In this document: piece after piece, positions 26,225 to 42,000 of the stretch
How positions within the stretch are numbered: position 1 is the first letter of the stretch
Layout of the letters: each line of letters begins with the position of its first letter
NCBI GenBank assembly: GCA_964057225.1
Contig: CAXKVF010000072.1
Span: 124,001-188,000 of the forward strand
DNA length: 64,000 nucleotides
Reading direction: 5' to 3'
Origin: Auanema rhodensis
Lineage: Eukaryota > Nematoda > Chromadorea > Rhabditida > Rhabditidae
The notes under the pieces: generated by a model
What the model saw: the letters and a program-made list of their open reading frames with translations, nothing else
The model's database searches: none
Told to the model about the DNA's origin: nothing
Program-made: the position numbers and the translations under genes

Positions 26225-28512
26225 TTTCACGTGAAGCGAGTTACATACCAAGTGCACAGCACGTGTACATTTAATTAGCATAAATTAAAGTTCACGTAAA
26301 TTTCAAAGTCATGGTTACCATGAACCAATATCAATAAAAATTTGTTTTTAGACTAATATGGACATGGGGAATCTAATTTTGAAAACCGTATCTCTTTATC
26401 TTTCACGTGAAGCGAGTTACATACCAAGTGCACATCACGTGTACATTTAATTAGCATAAATTAAAGTTCACGTAAATTTCAAAGTCATGGTTACCATGAA
26501 CCAATGTCAATAAAAATTTGTTTTTAGACTAATATGGACATGGGGAATCTAATTTTGAAAACCGCATCTCTTTATCTTTCACGTGAAGCGAGTTACATAC
26601 CAAGTGCACATCACGTGTACATTTAATTAGCATAAATTAAAGTTCACGTAAATTTCAAAGTCATGGTTACCATGAAGCAATATCAATAAAAATTTGTTTT
26701 TAGACTAATATGGACATGGGGAATCTAATTTTGAAAACCGCATCTCTTTATCTTTCACGTGAAGCGAGTTACATACCAAGTGCACATCACGTGTACATTT
26801 AATTAGCATAAATTAAAGTTCACGTAAATTTCAAAGTCATGGTTACCATGAACCAATATCAATAAAAATTTGTTTTTAGACTAATATGGACATGGGGAAT
26901 CTAATTTTGAAAACCGCATCTCTTTATCTTTCACGTGAAGCGAGTTACATACCAAGTGCACATCACGTGTACATTTAATTAGCATAAATTAAAGTTCACG
27001 TAAATTTCAAAGTCATGGTTACCATGAAGCAATATCAATAAAAATTTGTTTTTCGACTAATATGGACATGGAGAATCTAATTTTGAAAACCGCATTTCTT
27101 TATCTTTCACGTGAAGCGAGTTACATACCAAGTGCACATCACGTGTACATTTAATTAGCATAAATTAAAGTTCACGTAAATTTCAAAGTCATGGTTACCA
27201 TGCACCAATATCAATAAAAATTTGTTTTTAGACTAATATGGACATGGGGAATCTAATTTTGAAAACCGCATCTCTTTATTTTTCACGTGAAGCGAGTTAC
27301 ATACCAAGTGCACATCACGTGTACATTTAATTAGCATAAATTAAAGTTCACGTAAATTTCAAAGTCATGGTTACCATGAAGCAATATCAATAAAAATTTG
27401 TTTTTAGACTAATATGGACATGGGGAATCTAATTTTGAAAACCGCATCTCTTTATCTTTCACGTGAAGCGAGTTACATACCAAGTGCACATCACGTGTAC
27501 ATTTAATTAGCATAAATTAAAGTTCACGTAAATTTTAAAGTCATGGTTACCATGAACCAATATCAATAAAAATTTGTTTTTAGACTAATATGGACATGGG
27601 GAATCTAATTTTGAAAACCGCATCTCTTTATCTTTCACGTGAAGCGAGTTACATACCAAGTGCACATCACGTGTACATTTAATTAGCATAAATTAAAGTT
27701 CACGTAAATTTCAAAGTCATGGTTACCATGAACCAATGTCAATAAAAATTTGTTTTTAGACTAATATGGACATGGGGAATCTAATTTTGAAAACCGCATC
27801 TCTTTATCTTTCACGTGAAGCGAGTTACATACCAAGTGCACATCACGTGTACATTTAATTAGCATAAATTAAAGTTCACGTAAATTTCAAAGTCATGGTT
27901 ACCATGAAGCAATATCAATAAAAATTTGTTTTTAGACTAATATGGACATGGGGAATCTAATTTTGAAAACCGCATCTCTTTATCTTTCACGTGAAGCGAG
28001 TTACATACCAAGTGCACATCACGTGTACATTTAATTAGCATAAATTAAAGTTCACGTAAATTTCAAAGTCATGGTTACCATGAACCAATATCAATAAAAA
28101 TTTGTTTTTAGACTAATATGGACATGGGGAATCTAATTTTGAAAACCGCATCTCTTTATCTTTCACGTGAAGCGAGTTACATACCAAGTGCACATCACGT
28201 GTACATTTAATTAGCATAAATTAAAGTTCACGTAAATTTCAAAGTCATGGTTACCATGAAGCAATATCAATAAAAATTTGTTTTTCGACTAATATGGACA
28301 TGGAGAATCTAATTTTGAAAACCGCATTTCTTTATCTTTCACGTGAAGCGAGTTACATACCAAGTGCACATCACGTGTACATTTAATTAGCATAAATTAA
28401 AGTTCACGTAAATTTCAAAGTCATGGTTACCATGCACCAATATCAATAAAAATTTGTTTTTAGACTAATATGGACATGGGGAATCTAATTTTGAAAACCG
28501 CATCTCTTTATC
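26225..28512 (+). repeat. 13-monomer block, source or copy of 42593-44880
   Basis: Thirteen consecutive monomers ('cagcac'-'cgtatc', 'aatgtc', AAGC, AACC, 'tcgact', CACC, AAGC, 'attttaaag', 'aatgtc', AAGC, AACC, 'tcgact', CACC) appear in the same order at 42593-44880, 16,368 bp (93 monomers) away. Inside the block a seven-monomer period is visible ('tcgact' at 27054 and 28286, 1,232 bp). Confidence 0.85.
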
Positions 28513-30624
28513 TTTCACGTGAAGCGAGTTACATACCAAGTGCACATCACGTGTACATTTAATTAGCATAAATTAAAGTTCACGTAAAGTTCAAAGTCAT
28601 GGTTACCATGAAGCAATATCAATAAAAATTTGTTTTTAGACTAATATGGACATGGGGAATCTAATTTTGAAAACCGCATCTCTTTATCTTTCACGTGAAG
28701 CGAGTTACATACCAAGTGCACATCACGTGTACATTTAATTAGCATAAATTAAAGTTCACGTAAATTTCAAAGTCATGGTTACCATGAACCAATATCAATA
28801 AAAATTTGTTTTTAGACTAATATGGACATGGGGAATCTAATTTTGAAAACCGCATCTCTTTATCTTTCACGTGAAGCGAGTTACATACCAAGTGCACATC
28901 ACGTGTACATTTAATTAGCATAAATTAAAGTTCACGTAAATTTCAAAGTCATGGTTACCATGAACCAATATCAATAAAAATTTGTTTTTAGACTAATATG
29001 GACATGGGGAATCTAATTTTGAAAACCGCATCTCTTTATCTTTCACGTGAAGCGAGTTACATACCAAGTGCACATCACGTGTACATTTAATTATCATAAA
29101 TTAAAGTTCACGTAAATTTCAAAGTCATGGTTACCATGAACCAATATCAATAAAAATTTGTTTTTAGACTAATATGGACATGGGGAATCTAATTTTGAAA
29201 ACCGCATCTCTTTATCTTTCACGTGAAGCGAGTTACATACCAAGTGCACATCACGTGTACATTTAATTAGCATAAATTAAAGTTCACGTAAATTTCAAAG
29301 TCATGGTTACCATGAACCAATATCAATAAAAATTTGTTTTTAGACTAATATGGACATGGGGAATCTAATTTTGAAAACCGCATCTCTTTATCTTTCACGT
29401 GAAGCGAGTTACATACCAAGTGCACATCACGTGTACATTTAATTAGCATAAATTAAAGTTCACGTAAATTTCAAAGTCATGGTTACCATGAAGCAATATC
29501 AATAAAAATTTGTTTTTCGACTAATATGGACATGGAGAATCTAATTTTGAAAACCGCATTTCTTTATCTTTCACGTGAAGCGAGTTACATACCAAGTGCA
29601 CATCACGTGTACATTTAATTAGCATAAATTAAAGTTCACGTAAATTTCAAAGTCATGGTTACCATGCACCAATATCAATAAAAATTTGTTTTTAGACTAA
29701 TATGGACATGGGGAATCTAATTTTGAAAACCGCATCTCTTTATCTTTCACGTGAAGCGAGTTACATACCAAGTGCACATCACGTGTACATTTAATTAGCA
29801 TAAATTAAAGTTCACGTAAAGTTCAAAGTCATGGTTACCATGAAGCAATATCAATAAAAATTTGTTTTTAGACTAATATGGACATGGGGAATCTAATTTT
29901 GAAAACCGCATCTCTTTATCTTTCACGTGAAGCGAGTTACATACCAAGTGCACATCACGTGTACATTTAATTAGCATAAATTAAAGTTCACGTAAATTTT
30001 AAAGTCATGGTTACCATGAACCAATATCAATAAAAATTTGTTTTTAGACTAATATGGACATGGGGAATCTAATTTTGAAAACCGCATCTCTTTATCTTTC
30101 ACGTGAAGCGAGTTACATACCAAGTGCACATCACGTGTACATTTAATTAGCATAAATTAAAGTTCACGTAAATTTCAAAGTCATGGTTACCATGAACCAA
30201 TATCAATAAAAATTTGTTTTTAGACTAATATGGACATGGGGAATCTAATTTTGAAAACCGCATCTCTTTATCTTTCACGTGAAGCGAGTTACATACCAAG
30301 TGCACATCACGTGTACATTTAATTATCATAAATTAAAGTTCACGTAAATTTCAAAGTCATGGTTACCATGAACCAATATCAATAAAAATTTGTTTTTAGA
30401 CTAATATGGACATGGGGAATCTAATTTTGAAAACCGCATCTCTTTATCTTTCACGTGAAGCGAGTTACATACCAAGTGCACATCACGTGTACATTTAATT
30501 AGCATAAATTAAAGTTCACGTAAATTTCAAAGTCATGGTTACCATGAACCAATATCAATAAAATTTTGTTTTTAGACTAATATGGACATGGGGAATCTAA
30601 TTTTGAAAACCGCATCTCTTTATC
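28161..30624 (+). repeat. 7-monomer higher-order repeat (1,232 bp), two copies
   Basis: Units 28161-29392 and 29393-30624 share AAGC-'tcgact'-'ggagaat'-'catttc', CACC, 'aaagttc'-AAGC, AACC, AACC, 'ttatcat'-AACC, AACC. Markers 'tcgact' (28286/29518) and 'ttatcat' (29094/30326) are both 1,232 bp apart. The second unit differs by 'attttaaag' in its fourth copy and 'aaattttg' in its last. Confidence 0.9.
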
Positions 30625-32208
30625 TTTCACGTGAAGCGAGTTACATACCAAGTGCACATCACGTGTACATTTAATTAGCATAAATTAAAGTTCACGTAAA
30701 TTTCAAAGTCATGGTTACCATGAAGCAATATCAATAAAAATTTGTTTTTAGACTAATATGGACATGGGGAATCTAATTTTGAAAACCGCATCTCTTTATC
30801 TTTCACGTGAAGCGAGTTACATACCAAGTGCACATCACGTGTACATTTAATTAGCATAAATTAAAGTTCACGTAAATTTCAAAGTCATGGTTACCATGAA
30901 CCAATATCAATAAAAATTTGTTTTTAGACTAATATGGACATGGGGAATCTAATTTTGAAAACCGCATCTCTTTATCTTTCACGTGAAGCGAGTTACATAC
31001 CAAGTGCACATCACGTGTACATTTAATTAGCATAAATTAAAGTTCACGTAAATTTCAAAGTCATGGTTACCATGAACCAATATCAATAAAAATTTGTTTT
31101 TAGACTAATATGGACATGGGGAATCTAATTTTGGAAACCGCATCTCTTTATCTTTCACGTGAAGCGAGTTACATACCAAGTGCACATCACGTGTACATTT
31201 AATTAGCATAAATTAAAGTTCACGTAAATTTCAAAGTCATGGTTACCATGAAGCAATATCAATAAAAATTTGTTTTTAGACTAATATGGACATGGGGAAT
31301 CTAATTTTGAAAACCGCATCTCTTTATCTTTCACGTGAAGCGAGTTACATACCAAGTGCACATCACGTGTACATTTAATTAGCATAAATTAAAGTTCACG
31401 TAAATTTCAAAGTCATGGTTACCATGAACCAATATCAATAAAAATTTGTTTTTAGACTAATATGGACATGGGGAATCTAATTTTGAAAACCGCATCTCTT
31501 TATCTTTCACGTGAAGCGAGTTACATACCAAGTGCACATCACGTGTACATTTAATTAGCATAAATTAAAGTTCACGTAAATTTCAAAGTCATGGTTACCA
31601 TGAAGCAATATCAATAAAAATTTGTTTTTAGACTAATATGGACATGGGGAATCTAATTTTGAAAACCGCATCTCTTTATCTTTCACGTGAAGCGAGTTAC
31701 ATACCAAGTGCACATCACGTGTACATTTAATTAGCATAAATTAAAGTTCACGTAAAATTCAAAGTCATGGTTACCATGCACCAATATCAATAAAAATTTG
31801 TTTTTAGACTAATATGGACATGGGGAATCTAATTTTGAAAACCGCATCTCTTTATCTTTCACGTGAAGCGAGTTACATACCAAGTGCACATCACGTGTAC
31901 ATTTAATTAGCATAAATTAAAGTTCACGTAAAATTCAAAGTCATGGTTACCATGCACCAATATCAATAAAAATTTGTTTTTAGACTAATATGGACATGGG
32001 GAATCTAATTTTGAAAACCGCATCTCTTTATCTTTCACGTGAAGCGAGTTACATACCAAGTGCACATCACGTGTACATTTAATTAGCATAAATTAAAGTT
32101 CACGTAAATTTCAAAGTCATGGTTACCATGAACCAATATCAATAAAAATTTGTTTTTAGACTAATATGGACATGGGGAATCTAATTTTGAAAACCGCATC
32201 TCTTTATC
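30625..32208 (+). repeat. Nine near-consensus monomers
   Basis: Satellite only, alternating AACC and AAGC copies with few private variants: 'ttggaaacc' near 31132, and 'aaaattc' in the two adjacent CACC copies at 31681 and 31857. No clear higher-order unit. Confidence 0.75.
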
Positions 32209-34320
32209 TTTCACGTGAAGCGAGTTACATACCAAGTGCACATCACGTGTACATTTAATTAGCATAAATTAAAGTTCACGTAAAATTCAAAGTCATGGTT
32301 ACCATGAAGCAATATCAATAAAAATTTGTTTTTAGACTAATATGGACATGGGGAATCTAATTTTGAAAACCGCATCTCTTTATCTTTCACGTGAAGCGAG
32401 TTACATACCAAGTGCACATCACGTGTACATTTAATTAGCATAAATTAAAGTTCACGTAAATTTCAAAGTCATGGTTACCATGCACCAATATCAATAAAAA
32501 TTTGTTTTTAGACTAATATGGACATGGGGAATCTAATTTTGAAAACCGCATCTCTTTATCTTTCACGTGAAGCGAGTTACATACCAAGTGCACATCACGT
32601 GTACATTTAATTAGCATAAATTAAAGTTCACGTAAATTTCAAAGTCATGGTTACCATGAACCAATATCAATAAAAATTTGTTTTTAGACTAATATGGACA
32701 TGGGGAATCTAATGTTGAAAACCGCATCTCTTTATCTTTCACGTGAAGCGAGTTACATACCAAGTGCACATCACGTGTACATTTAATTAGCATAAATTAA
32801 AGTTCACGTAAATTTCAAAGTCATGGTTACCATGAACCAATATCAATAAAAATTTGTTTTTAGACTAATATGGACATGGGGAATCTAATTTTGAAAACCG
32901 CATCTCTTTATCTTTCACGTGAAGCGAGTTACATACCAAGTGCACATCACGTGTACATTTAATTAGCATAAATTAAAGTTCACGTAAATTTCAAAGTCAT
33001 GGTTACCATGCACCAATATCAATAAAAATTTGTTTTTAGACTAATATGGACATGGGGAATCTAATTTTGAAAACCGCATCTCTTTATCTTTCACGTGAAG
33101 CGAGTTACATACCAAGTGCACATCACGTGTACATTTAATTAGCATAAATTAAAGTTCACGTAAATTTCAAAGTCATGGTTACCATGCACCAATATCAATA
33201 AAAATTTGTTTTTAGACTAATATGGACATGGGGAATCTAATTTTGAAAACCGCATCTCTTTATCTTTCACGTGAAGCGAGTTACATACCAAGTGCACATC
33301 ACGTGTACATTTAATTAGCATAAATTAAAGTTCACGTAAAATTCAAAGTCATGGTTACCATGAAGCAATATCAATAAAAATTTGTTTTTAGACTAATATG
33401 GACATGGGGAATCTAATTTTGAAAACCGCATCTCTTTATCTTTCACGTGAAGCGAGTTACATACCAAGTGCACATCACGTGTACATTTAATTAGCATAAA
33501 TTAAAGTTCACGTAAATTTCAAAGTCATGGTTACCATGCACCAATATCAATAAAAATTTGTTTTTAGACTAATATGGACATGGGGAATCTAATTTTGAAA
33601 ACCGCATCTCTTTATCTTTCACGTGAAGCGAGTTACATACCAAGTGCACATCACGTGTACATTTAATTAGCATAAATTAAAGTTCACGTAAATTTCAAAG
33701 TCATGGTTACCATGAACCAATATCAATAAAAATTTGTTTTTAGACTAATATGGACATGGGGAATCTAATGTTGAAAACCGCATCTCTTTATCTTTCACGT
33801 GAAGCGAGTTACATACCAAGTGCACATCACGTGTACATTTAATTAGCATAAATTAAAGTTCACGTAAATTTCAAAGTCATGGTTACCATGAACCAATATC
33901 AATAAAAATTTGTTTTTAGACTAATATGGACATGGGGAATCTAATTTTGAAAACCGCATCTCTTTATCTTTCACGTGAAGCGAGTTACATACCAAGTGCA
34001 CATCACGTGTACATTTAATTAGCATAAATTAAAGTTCACGTAAATTTCAAAGTCATGGTTACCATGCACCAATATCAATAAAAATTTGTTTTTAGACTAA
34101 TATGGACATGGGGAATCTAATTTTGAAAACCGCATCTCTTTATCTTTCACGTGAAGCGAGTTACATACCAAGTGCACATCACGTGTACATTTAATTAGCA
34201 TAAATTAAAGTTCACGTAAATTTCAAAGTCATGGTTACCATGCACCAATATCAATAAAAATTTGTTTTTAGACTAATATGGACATGGGGAATCTAATTTT
34301 GAAAACCGCATCTCTTTATC
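32209..34320 (+). repeat. 6-monomer higher-order repeat (1,056 bp), two copies
   Basis: Units 32209-33264 and 33265-34320 both read 'aaaattc'-AAGC, CACC, AACC-'aatgttg', AACC, CACC, CACC. The 'aatgttg' base is at 32714 and 33770, 1,056 bp apart. I noticed no difference between the two units. Confidence 0.92.
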
Positions 34321-37300
34321 TTTCACGTGAAGCGAGTTACATACCAAGTGCACATCACGTGTACATTTAATTAGCATAAATTAAAGTTCACGTAAATTTC
34401 AAAGTCATGGTTACCATGAACCAATATCAATAAAAATTTGTTTTTAGACTAATATGGACATGGGGAATCAAATTTTGAAAACCGCATTTCTTTATCTTTC
34501 ACGTGAAGCGAGTTACATACCAAGTGCACATCACGTGTACATTTAATTAGCATAAATTAAAGTTCACGTAAAATTCAAAGTCATGGTTACCATGAACCAA
34601 TATCAATAAAAATTTGTTTTTAGACTAATATGGACATGGGGAATCTAATTTTGAAAACCGCATCTCTTTATCTTTCACGTGAAGCGAGTTACATACCAAG
34701 TGCACATCACGTGTACATTTAATTAGCATAAATTAAAGTTCACGTAAATTTCAAAGTCATGGTTACCATGAACCAATATCAATAAAAATTTGTTTTTAGA
34801 CTAATATGGACATGAGGAATCTAATTTTGAAAACCGCATCTCTTTATCTTTCACGTGAAGCGAGTTACATACCAAGTGCACATCACGTGTACATTTAATT
34901 AGCATAAATTAAAGTTCACGTAAATTTCAAAGTCATGGTTACCATGAACCAATATCAATAAAAATTTGTTTTTAGACTAATATGGACATGGGGAATCTAA
35001 TTTTGAAAACCGCATCTCTTTATCTTTCACGTGAAGCGAGTTACATACCAAGTGCACATCACGTGTACATTTAATTAGCATAAATTAAAGTTCACGTAAA
35101 TTTCAAAGTCATGGTTACCATGAAGCAATATCAATAAAAATTTGTTTTTAGACTAATATGGACATGGGGAATCTAATTTTGAAAACCGCTTCTCTTTATC
35201 TTTCACGTGAAGCGAGTTACATACCAAGTGCACATCACGTGTACATTTAATTAGCATAAATTAAAGTTCACGTAAATTTCAAAGTCATGGTTACCATGAA
35301 CCAATATCAATAAAAATTTGTTTTTAGACTAATATGGACATGGGGAATCTAATTTTGAAAACCGCATCTCTTTATCTTTCACGTGAAGCGAGTTACATAC
35401 CAAGTGCACATCACGTGTACATTTAATTAGCATAAATTAAAGTTCACGTAAATTTCAAAGTCATGGTTACCATGAACCAATATCAATAAAAATTTGTTTT
35501 TAGACTAATATGGACATGGGTAATCTAATTTTGAAAACCGCATCTCTTTATCTTTCACGTGAAGCGAGTTACATACCAAGTGCACATCACGTGTACATTT
35601 AATTAGCATAAATTAAAGTTCACGTAAATTTCAAAGTCATGGTTACCATGAACCAATATCAATAAAAATTTGTTTTTAGACTAATATGGACATGGGGAAT
35701 CTAATTTTGAAAACCGCATTTCTTTATCTTTCACGTGAAGCGAGTTACATACCAAGTGCACATCACGTGTACATTTAATTAGCATAAATTAAAGTTCACG
35801 TAAATTTCAAAGTCATGGTTACCATGCACCAATATCAATAAAAATTTGTTTTTAGACTAATATGGACATGGGGAATCTAATTTTGAAAACCGCATCTCTT
35901 TATCTTTCACGTGAAGCGAGTTACATACCAAGTGCACATCACGTGTACATTTAATTAGCATAAATTAAAGTTCACGTAAATTTCAAAGTCATGGTTACCA
36001 TGCACCAATATCAATAAAAATTTGTTTTTAGACTAATATGGACATGGGGAATCTAATTTTGAAAACCGCATTTCTTTATCTTTCACGTGAAGCGAGTTAC
36101 ATACCAAGTGCACATCACGTGTACATTTAATTAGCATAAATTAAAGTTCACGTAAATTTCAAAGTCATGGTTACCATGCACCAATATCAATAAAAATTTG
36201 TTTTTAGACTAATATGGACATGGGGAATCTAATTTTGAAAACCGCATCTCTTTATCTTTCACGTGAAGCGAGTTACATACCAAGTGCACATCACGTGTAC
36301 ATTTAATTAGCATAAATTAAAGTTCACGTAAATTTCAAAGTCATGGTTACCATGAACCAATATCAATAAAAATTTGTTTTTAGACTAATATGGACATGGG
36401 GAATCAAATTTTGAAAACCGCATTTCTTTATCTTTCACGTGAAGCGAGTTACATACCAAGTGCACATCACGTGTACATTTAATTAGCATAAATTAAAGTT
36501 CACGTAAAATTCAAAGTCATGGTTACCATGAACCAATATCAATAAAAATTTGTTTTTAGACTAATATGGACATGGGGAATCTAATTTTGAAAACCGCATC
36601 TCTTTATCTTTCACGTGAAGCGAGTTACATACCAAGTGCACATCACGTGTACATTTAATTAGCATAAATTAAAGTTCACGTAAATTTCAAAGTCATGGTT
36701 ACCATGAACCAATATCAATAAAAATTTGTTTTTAGACTAATATGGACATGAGGAATCTAATTTTGAAAACCGCATCTCTTTATCTTTCACGTGAAGCGAG
36801 TTACATACCAAGTGCACATCACGTGTACATTTAATTAGCATAAATTAAAGTTCACGTAAATTTCAAAGTCATGGTTACCATGAACCAATATCAATAAAAA
36901 TTTGTTTTTAGACTAATATGGACATGGGGAATCTAATTTTGAAAACCGCATCTCTTTATCTTTCACGTGAAGCGAGTTACATACCAAGTGCACATCACGT
37001 GTACATTTAATTAGCATAAATTAAAGTTCACGTAAATTTCAAAGTCATGGTTACCATGAAGCAATATCAATAAAAATTTGTTTTTAGACTAATATGGACA
37101 TGGGGAATCTAATTTTGAAAACCGCTTCTCTTTATCTTTCACGTGAAGCGAGTTACATACCAAGTGCACATCACGTGTACATTTAATTAGCATAAATTAA
37201 AGTTCACGTAAATTTCAAAGTCATGGTTACCATGAACCAATATCAATAAAAATTTGTTTTTAGACTAATATGGACATGGGGAATCTAATTTTGAAAACCG

Positions 37301-37488
37301 CATCTCTTTATCTTTCACGTGAAGCGAGTTACATACCAAGTGCACATCACGTGTACATTTAATTAGCATAAATTAAAGTTCACGTAAATTTCAAAGTCAT
37401 GGTTACCATGAACCAATATCAATAAAAATTTGTTTTTAGACTAATATGGACATGGGTAATCTAATTTTGAAAACCGCATCTCTTTATC
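34321..37488 (+). repeat. 11-monomer higher-order repeat (1,936 bp), second copy partial
   Basis: The first seven monomers of 34321-36256 recur at 36257-37488: 'gaatcaaat'-'catttc' (34467/36403), 'aaaattc', 'gaggaat' (34815/36751), plain AACC, AAGC-'cgcttc' (35190/37126), plain AACC and 'gggtaat' (35521/37457), all 1,936 bp apart. After 37489 the match ends: the first unit goes on with 'catttc' copies and the second with a CACC copy and an 'aaagttatgg' copy. Confidence 0.9.
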
Positions 37489-38192
37489 TTTCACGTGAAG
37501 CGAGTTACATACCAAGTGCACATCACGTGTACATTTAATTAGCATAAATTAAAGTTCACGTAAATTTCAAAGTCATGGTTACCATGCACCAATATCAATA
37601 AAAATTTGTTTTTAGACTAATATGGACATGGGGAATCTAATTTTGAAAACCGCATCTCTTTATCTTTCACGTGAAGCGAGTTACATACCAAGTGCACATC
37701 ACGTGTACATTTAATTAGCATAAATTAAAGTTCACGTAAATTTCAAAGTTATGGTTACCATGCACCAATATCAATAAAAATTTGTTTTTAGACTAATATG
37801 GACATGGGGAATCTAATTTTGAAAACCGCATCTCTTTATCTTTCACGTGAAGCGAGTTACATACCAAGTGCACATCACGTGTACATTTAATTAGCATAAA
37901 TTAAAGTTCACGTAAATTTCAAAGTCATGGTTACCATGAACCAATATCAATAAAAATTTGTTTTTAGACTAATATGGACATGGGGAATCTAATTTTGAAA
38001 ACCGCATCTCTTTATCTTTCACGTGAAGCGAGTTACATACCAAGCGCACATCACGTGTACATTTAATTAGCATAAATTAAAGTTCACGTAAATTTCAAAG
38101 TCATGGTTACCATGAACCAATATCAATAAAAATTTGTTTTTAGACTAATATGGACATGGGGAATCTAATTTTGAAAACCGCATCTCTTTATC

Positions 38193-39072
38193 TTTCACGT
38201 GAAGCGAGTTACATACCAAGTGCACATCACGTGTACATTTAATTAGCATAAATTAAAGTTCACGTAAATTTCAAAGTCATGGTTACCATGAAGCAATATC
38301 AATAAAAATTTGTTTTTAGACTAATATGGACATGGGGAATCTAATTTTGAAAACCGCTTCTCTTTATCTTTCACGTGAAGCGAGTTACATACCAAGTGCA
38401 CATCACGTGTACATTTAATTAGCATAAATTAAAGTTCACGTAAATTTCAAAGTCATGGTTACCATGAAGCAATATCAATAAAAATTTGTTTTTAGACTAA
38501 TATGGACATGAAGAATCTAATTTTGAAAACCGCATCTCTTTATCTTTCACGTGAAGCGAGTTACATACCAAGTGCACATCACGTGTACATTTAATTAGCA
38601 TAAATTAAAGTTCACGTAAATTTCAAAGTCAAGGTTACCATGAACCAATATCAATAAAAATTTGTTTTTAGACTAATATGGACATGGGGAATCTAATTTT
38701 GAAAACCGCATCTCTTTATCTTTCACGTGAAGCGAGTTACATACCAAGTGCACATCACGTGTACATTTAATTAGCATAAATTAAAGTTCACGTAAATTTC
38801 AAAGTCATGGTTACCATGAACCAATATCAATAAAAATTTGTTTTTAGACTAATATGGACATGGGTAATCTAATTTTGAAAACCGCATCTCTTTATCTTTC
38901 ACGTGAAGCGAGTTACATACCAAGTGCACATCACGTGTACATTTAATTAGCATAAATTAAAGTTCACGTAAATTTCAAAGTCATGGTTACCATGCACCAA
39001 TATCAATAAAAATTTGTTTTTAGACTAATATGGACATGGGGAATCTAATTTTGAAAACCGCATCTCTTTATC
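38193..39072 (+). repeat. Five-monomer block shared with 52097-52976
   Basis: Order: AAGC-'cgcttc', AAGC-'catgaagaat', AACC, AACC-'gggtaat', CACC. The rare 'catgaagaat' occurs at 38511 and 52415, 13,904 bp (79 monomers) apart, with the same neighbours. At the second site the 'cgcttc' sits in a class AACC copy with 'gcgactt', so the left junction differs. 'aaggtt' near 38630 is private to this copy. Confidence 0.75.
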
Positions 39073-42000
39073 TTTCACGTGAAGCGAGTTACATACCAAG
39101 TGCACATCACGTGTACATTTAATTAGCATAAATTAAAGTTCACGTAAATTTCAAAGTCATGGTTACCATGAACCAATATCAATAAAAATTTGTTTTTAGA
39201 CTAATATGGACATGGGGAATCTAATTTTGAAAACCGCATCTCTTTATCTTTCACGTGAAGCGAGTTACATACCAAGTGCACATCACGTGTACATTTAATT
39301 AGCATAAATTAAAGTTCACGTAAATTTCAAAGTCATGGTTACCATGAACCAATATCAATAAAAATTTGTTTTTAGACTAATATGGACATGGGTAATCTAA
39401 TTTTGAAAACCGCATCTCTTTATCTTTCACGTGAAGCGAGTTACATACCAAGTGCACATCACGTATACATTTAATTAGCATAAATTAAAGTTCACGTAAA
39501 TTTCAAAGTCATGGTTACCATGCACCAATATCAATAAAAATTTGTTTTTAGACTAATATGGACATGGGGAATCTAATTTTGAAAACCGCATCTCTTTATC
39601 TTTCACGTGAAGCGAGTTACATACCAAGTGCACATCACGTGTACATTTAATTAGCATAAATTAAAGTTCACGTAAATTTCAAAGTCATGGTTACCATGCA
39701 CCAATATCAATAAAAATTTGTTTTTAGACTAATATGGACAGGGGGAATCTAATTTTGAAAACCGCATCTCTTTATCTTTCACGTGAAGCGAGTTACATAC
39801 CAAGTGCACATCACGTGTACATTTAATTAGCATAAATTAAAGTTCACGTAAATTTCAAAGTCATGGTTACCATGAACCAATATCAATAAAAATTTGTTTT
39901 TAGACTAATATGGACATGGGGAATCTAATTTTGAAAACCGCATCTCTTTATCTTTCACGTGAAGCGAGTTACATACCAAGTGCACATCACGTGTACATTT
40001 AATTAGCATAAATTAAAGTTCACGTAAATTTCAAAGTCATGGTTACCATGAACCAATATCAATAAAAATTTGTTTTTAGACTAATATGGACATGGGGAAT
40101 CTAATTTTGAAAACCGCATCTCTTTATCTTTCACGTGAAGCGAGTTACATACCAAGTGCACATCACGTGTACATTTAATTAGCATAAATTAAAGTTCACG
40201 TAAATTTCAAAGTCATGGTTACCATGAAGCAATATCAATAAAAATTTGTTTTTAGACTAATATGGACATGGGGAATCTAATTTTGAAAACCGCATCTCTT
40301 TATCTTTCACGTGAAGCGAGTTACATACCAAGTGCACATCACGTGTACATTTAATTAGCATAAATTAAAGTTCACGTAAATTTCAAAGTCATGGTTACCA
40401 TGAACCAATATCAATAAAAATTTGTTTTTAGACTAATATGGACATGGGGAATCTAATTTTGAAAACCGCATCTCTTTATCTTTCACGTGAAGCGAGTTAC
40501 ATACCAAGTGCACATCACGTGTACATTTAATTAGCATAAATTAAAGTTCACGTAAATTTCAAAGTCATGGTTACCATGAAGCAATATCAATAAAAATTTG
40601 TTTTTAGACTAATATGGACATGGGGAATCTAATTTTGAAAACCGCATCTCTTTATCTTTCACGTGAAGCGAGTTACATACCAAGTGCACATCACGTGTAC
40701 ATTTAATTAGCATAAATTAAAGTTCACGTAAATTTTAAAGTCATGGTTACCATGAACCAATATCAATAAAAATTTGTTTTTAGACTAATATGGACATGGG
40801 GAATCTAATTTTGAAAACCGCATCTCTTTATCTTTCACGTGAAGCGAGTTACATACCAAGTGCACATCACGTGTACATTTAATTAGCATAAATTAAAGTT
40901 CACGTAAATTTCAAAGTCATGGTTACCATGAACCAATATCAATAAAAATTTGTTTTTAGACTAATATGGACATGGGGAATCTAATTTTGAAAACCGCATC
41001 TCTTTATCTTTCACGTGAAGCGAGTTACATACCAAGTGCACATCACGTGTACATTTAATTAGCATAAATTAAAGTTCACGTAAATTTCAAAGTCATGGTT
41101 ACCATGAACCAATATCAATAAAAATTTGTTTTTAGACTAATATGGACATGGGGAATCTAATTTTGAAAACCGCATCTCTTTATCTTTCACGTGAAGCGAG
41201 TTACATACCAAGTGCACATCACGTGTACATTTAATTAGCATAAATTAAAGTTCACGTAAATTTCAAAGTCATGGTTACCATGAACCAATATCAATAAAAA
41301 TTTGTTTTTAGACTAATATGGACATGGGGAATCTAATTTTGAAAACCGCATTTCTTTATCTTTCACGTGAAGCGAGTTACATACCAAGTGCACATCACGT
41401 GTACATTTAATTAGCATAAATTAAAGTTCACGTAAATTTCAAAGTCATGGTTACCATGAAGCAATATCAATAAAAATTTGTTTTTAGACTAATATGGACA
41501 TGGGGAATCTAATTTTGAAAACCGCATATCTTTATCTTTCACGTGAAGCGAGTTACATACCAAGTGCACATCACGTGTACATTTAATTAGCATAAATTAA
41601 AGTTCACGTAAAATTTAAAGTCATGGTTACCATGAAGCAATATCAATAAAAATTTGTTTTTAGACTAATATGGACATGGGGAATCTAATTTTGAAAACCG
41701 CATCTCTTTATCTTTCACGTGAAGCGAGTTACATACCAAGTGCACATCACGTGTACATTTAATTAGCATAAATTAAAGTTCACGTAAATTTCAAAGTCAT
41801 GGTTACCATGAACCAATATCAATAAAAATTTGTTTTTAGACTAATATGGACATGGGGAATCTAATTTTGAAAACCGCATCTCTTTATCTTTCACGTGAAG
41901 CGAGTTACATACCAAGTGCACATCACGTGTACATTTAATTAGCATAAATTAAAGTTCACGTAAATTTCAAAGTCATGGTTACTATGAAGCAATATCAATA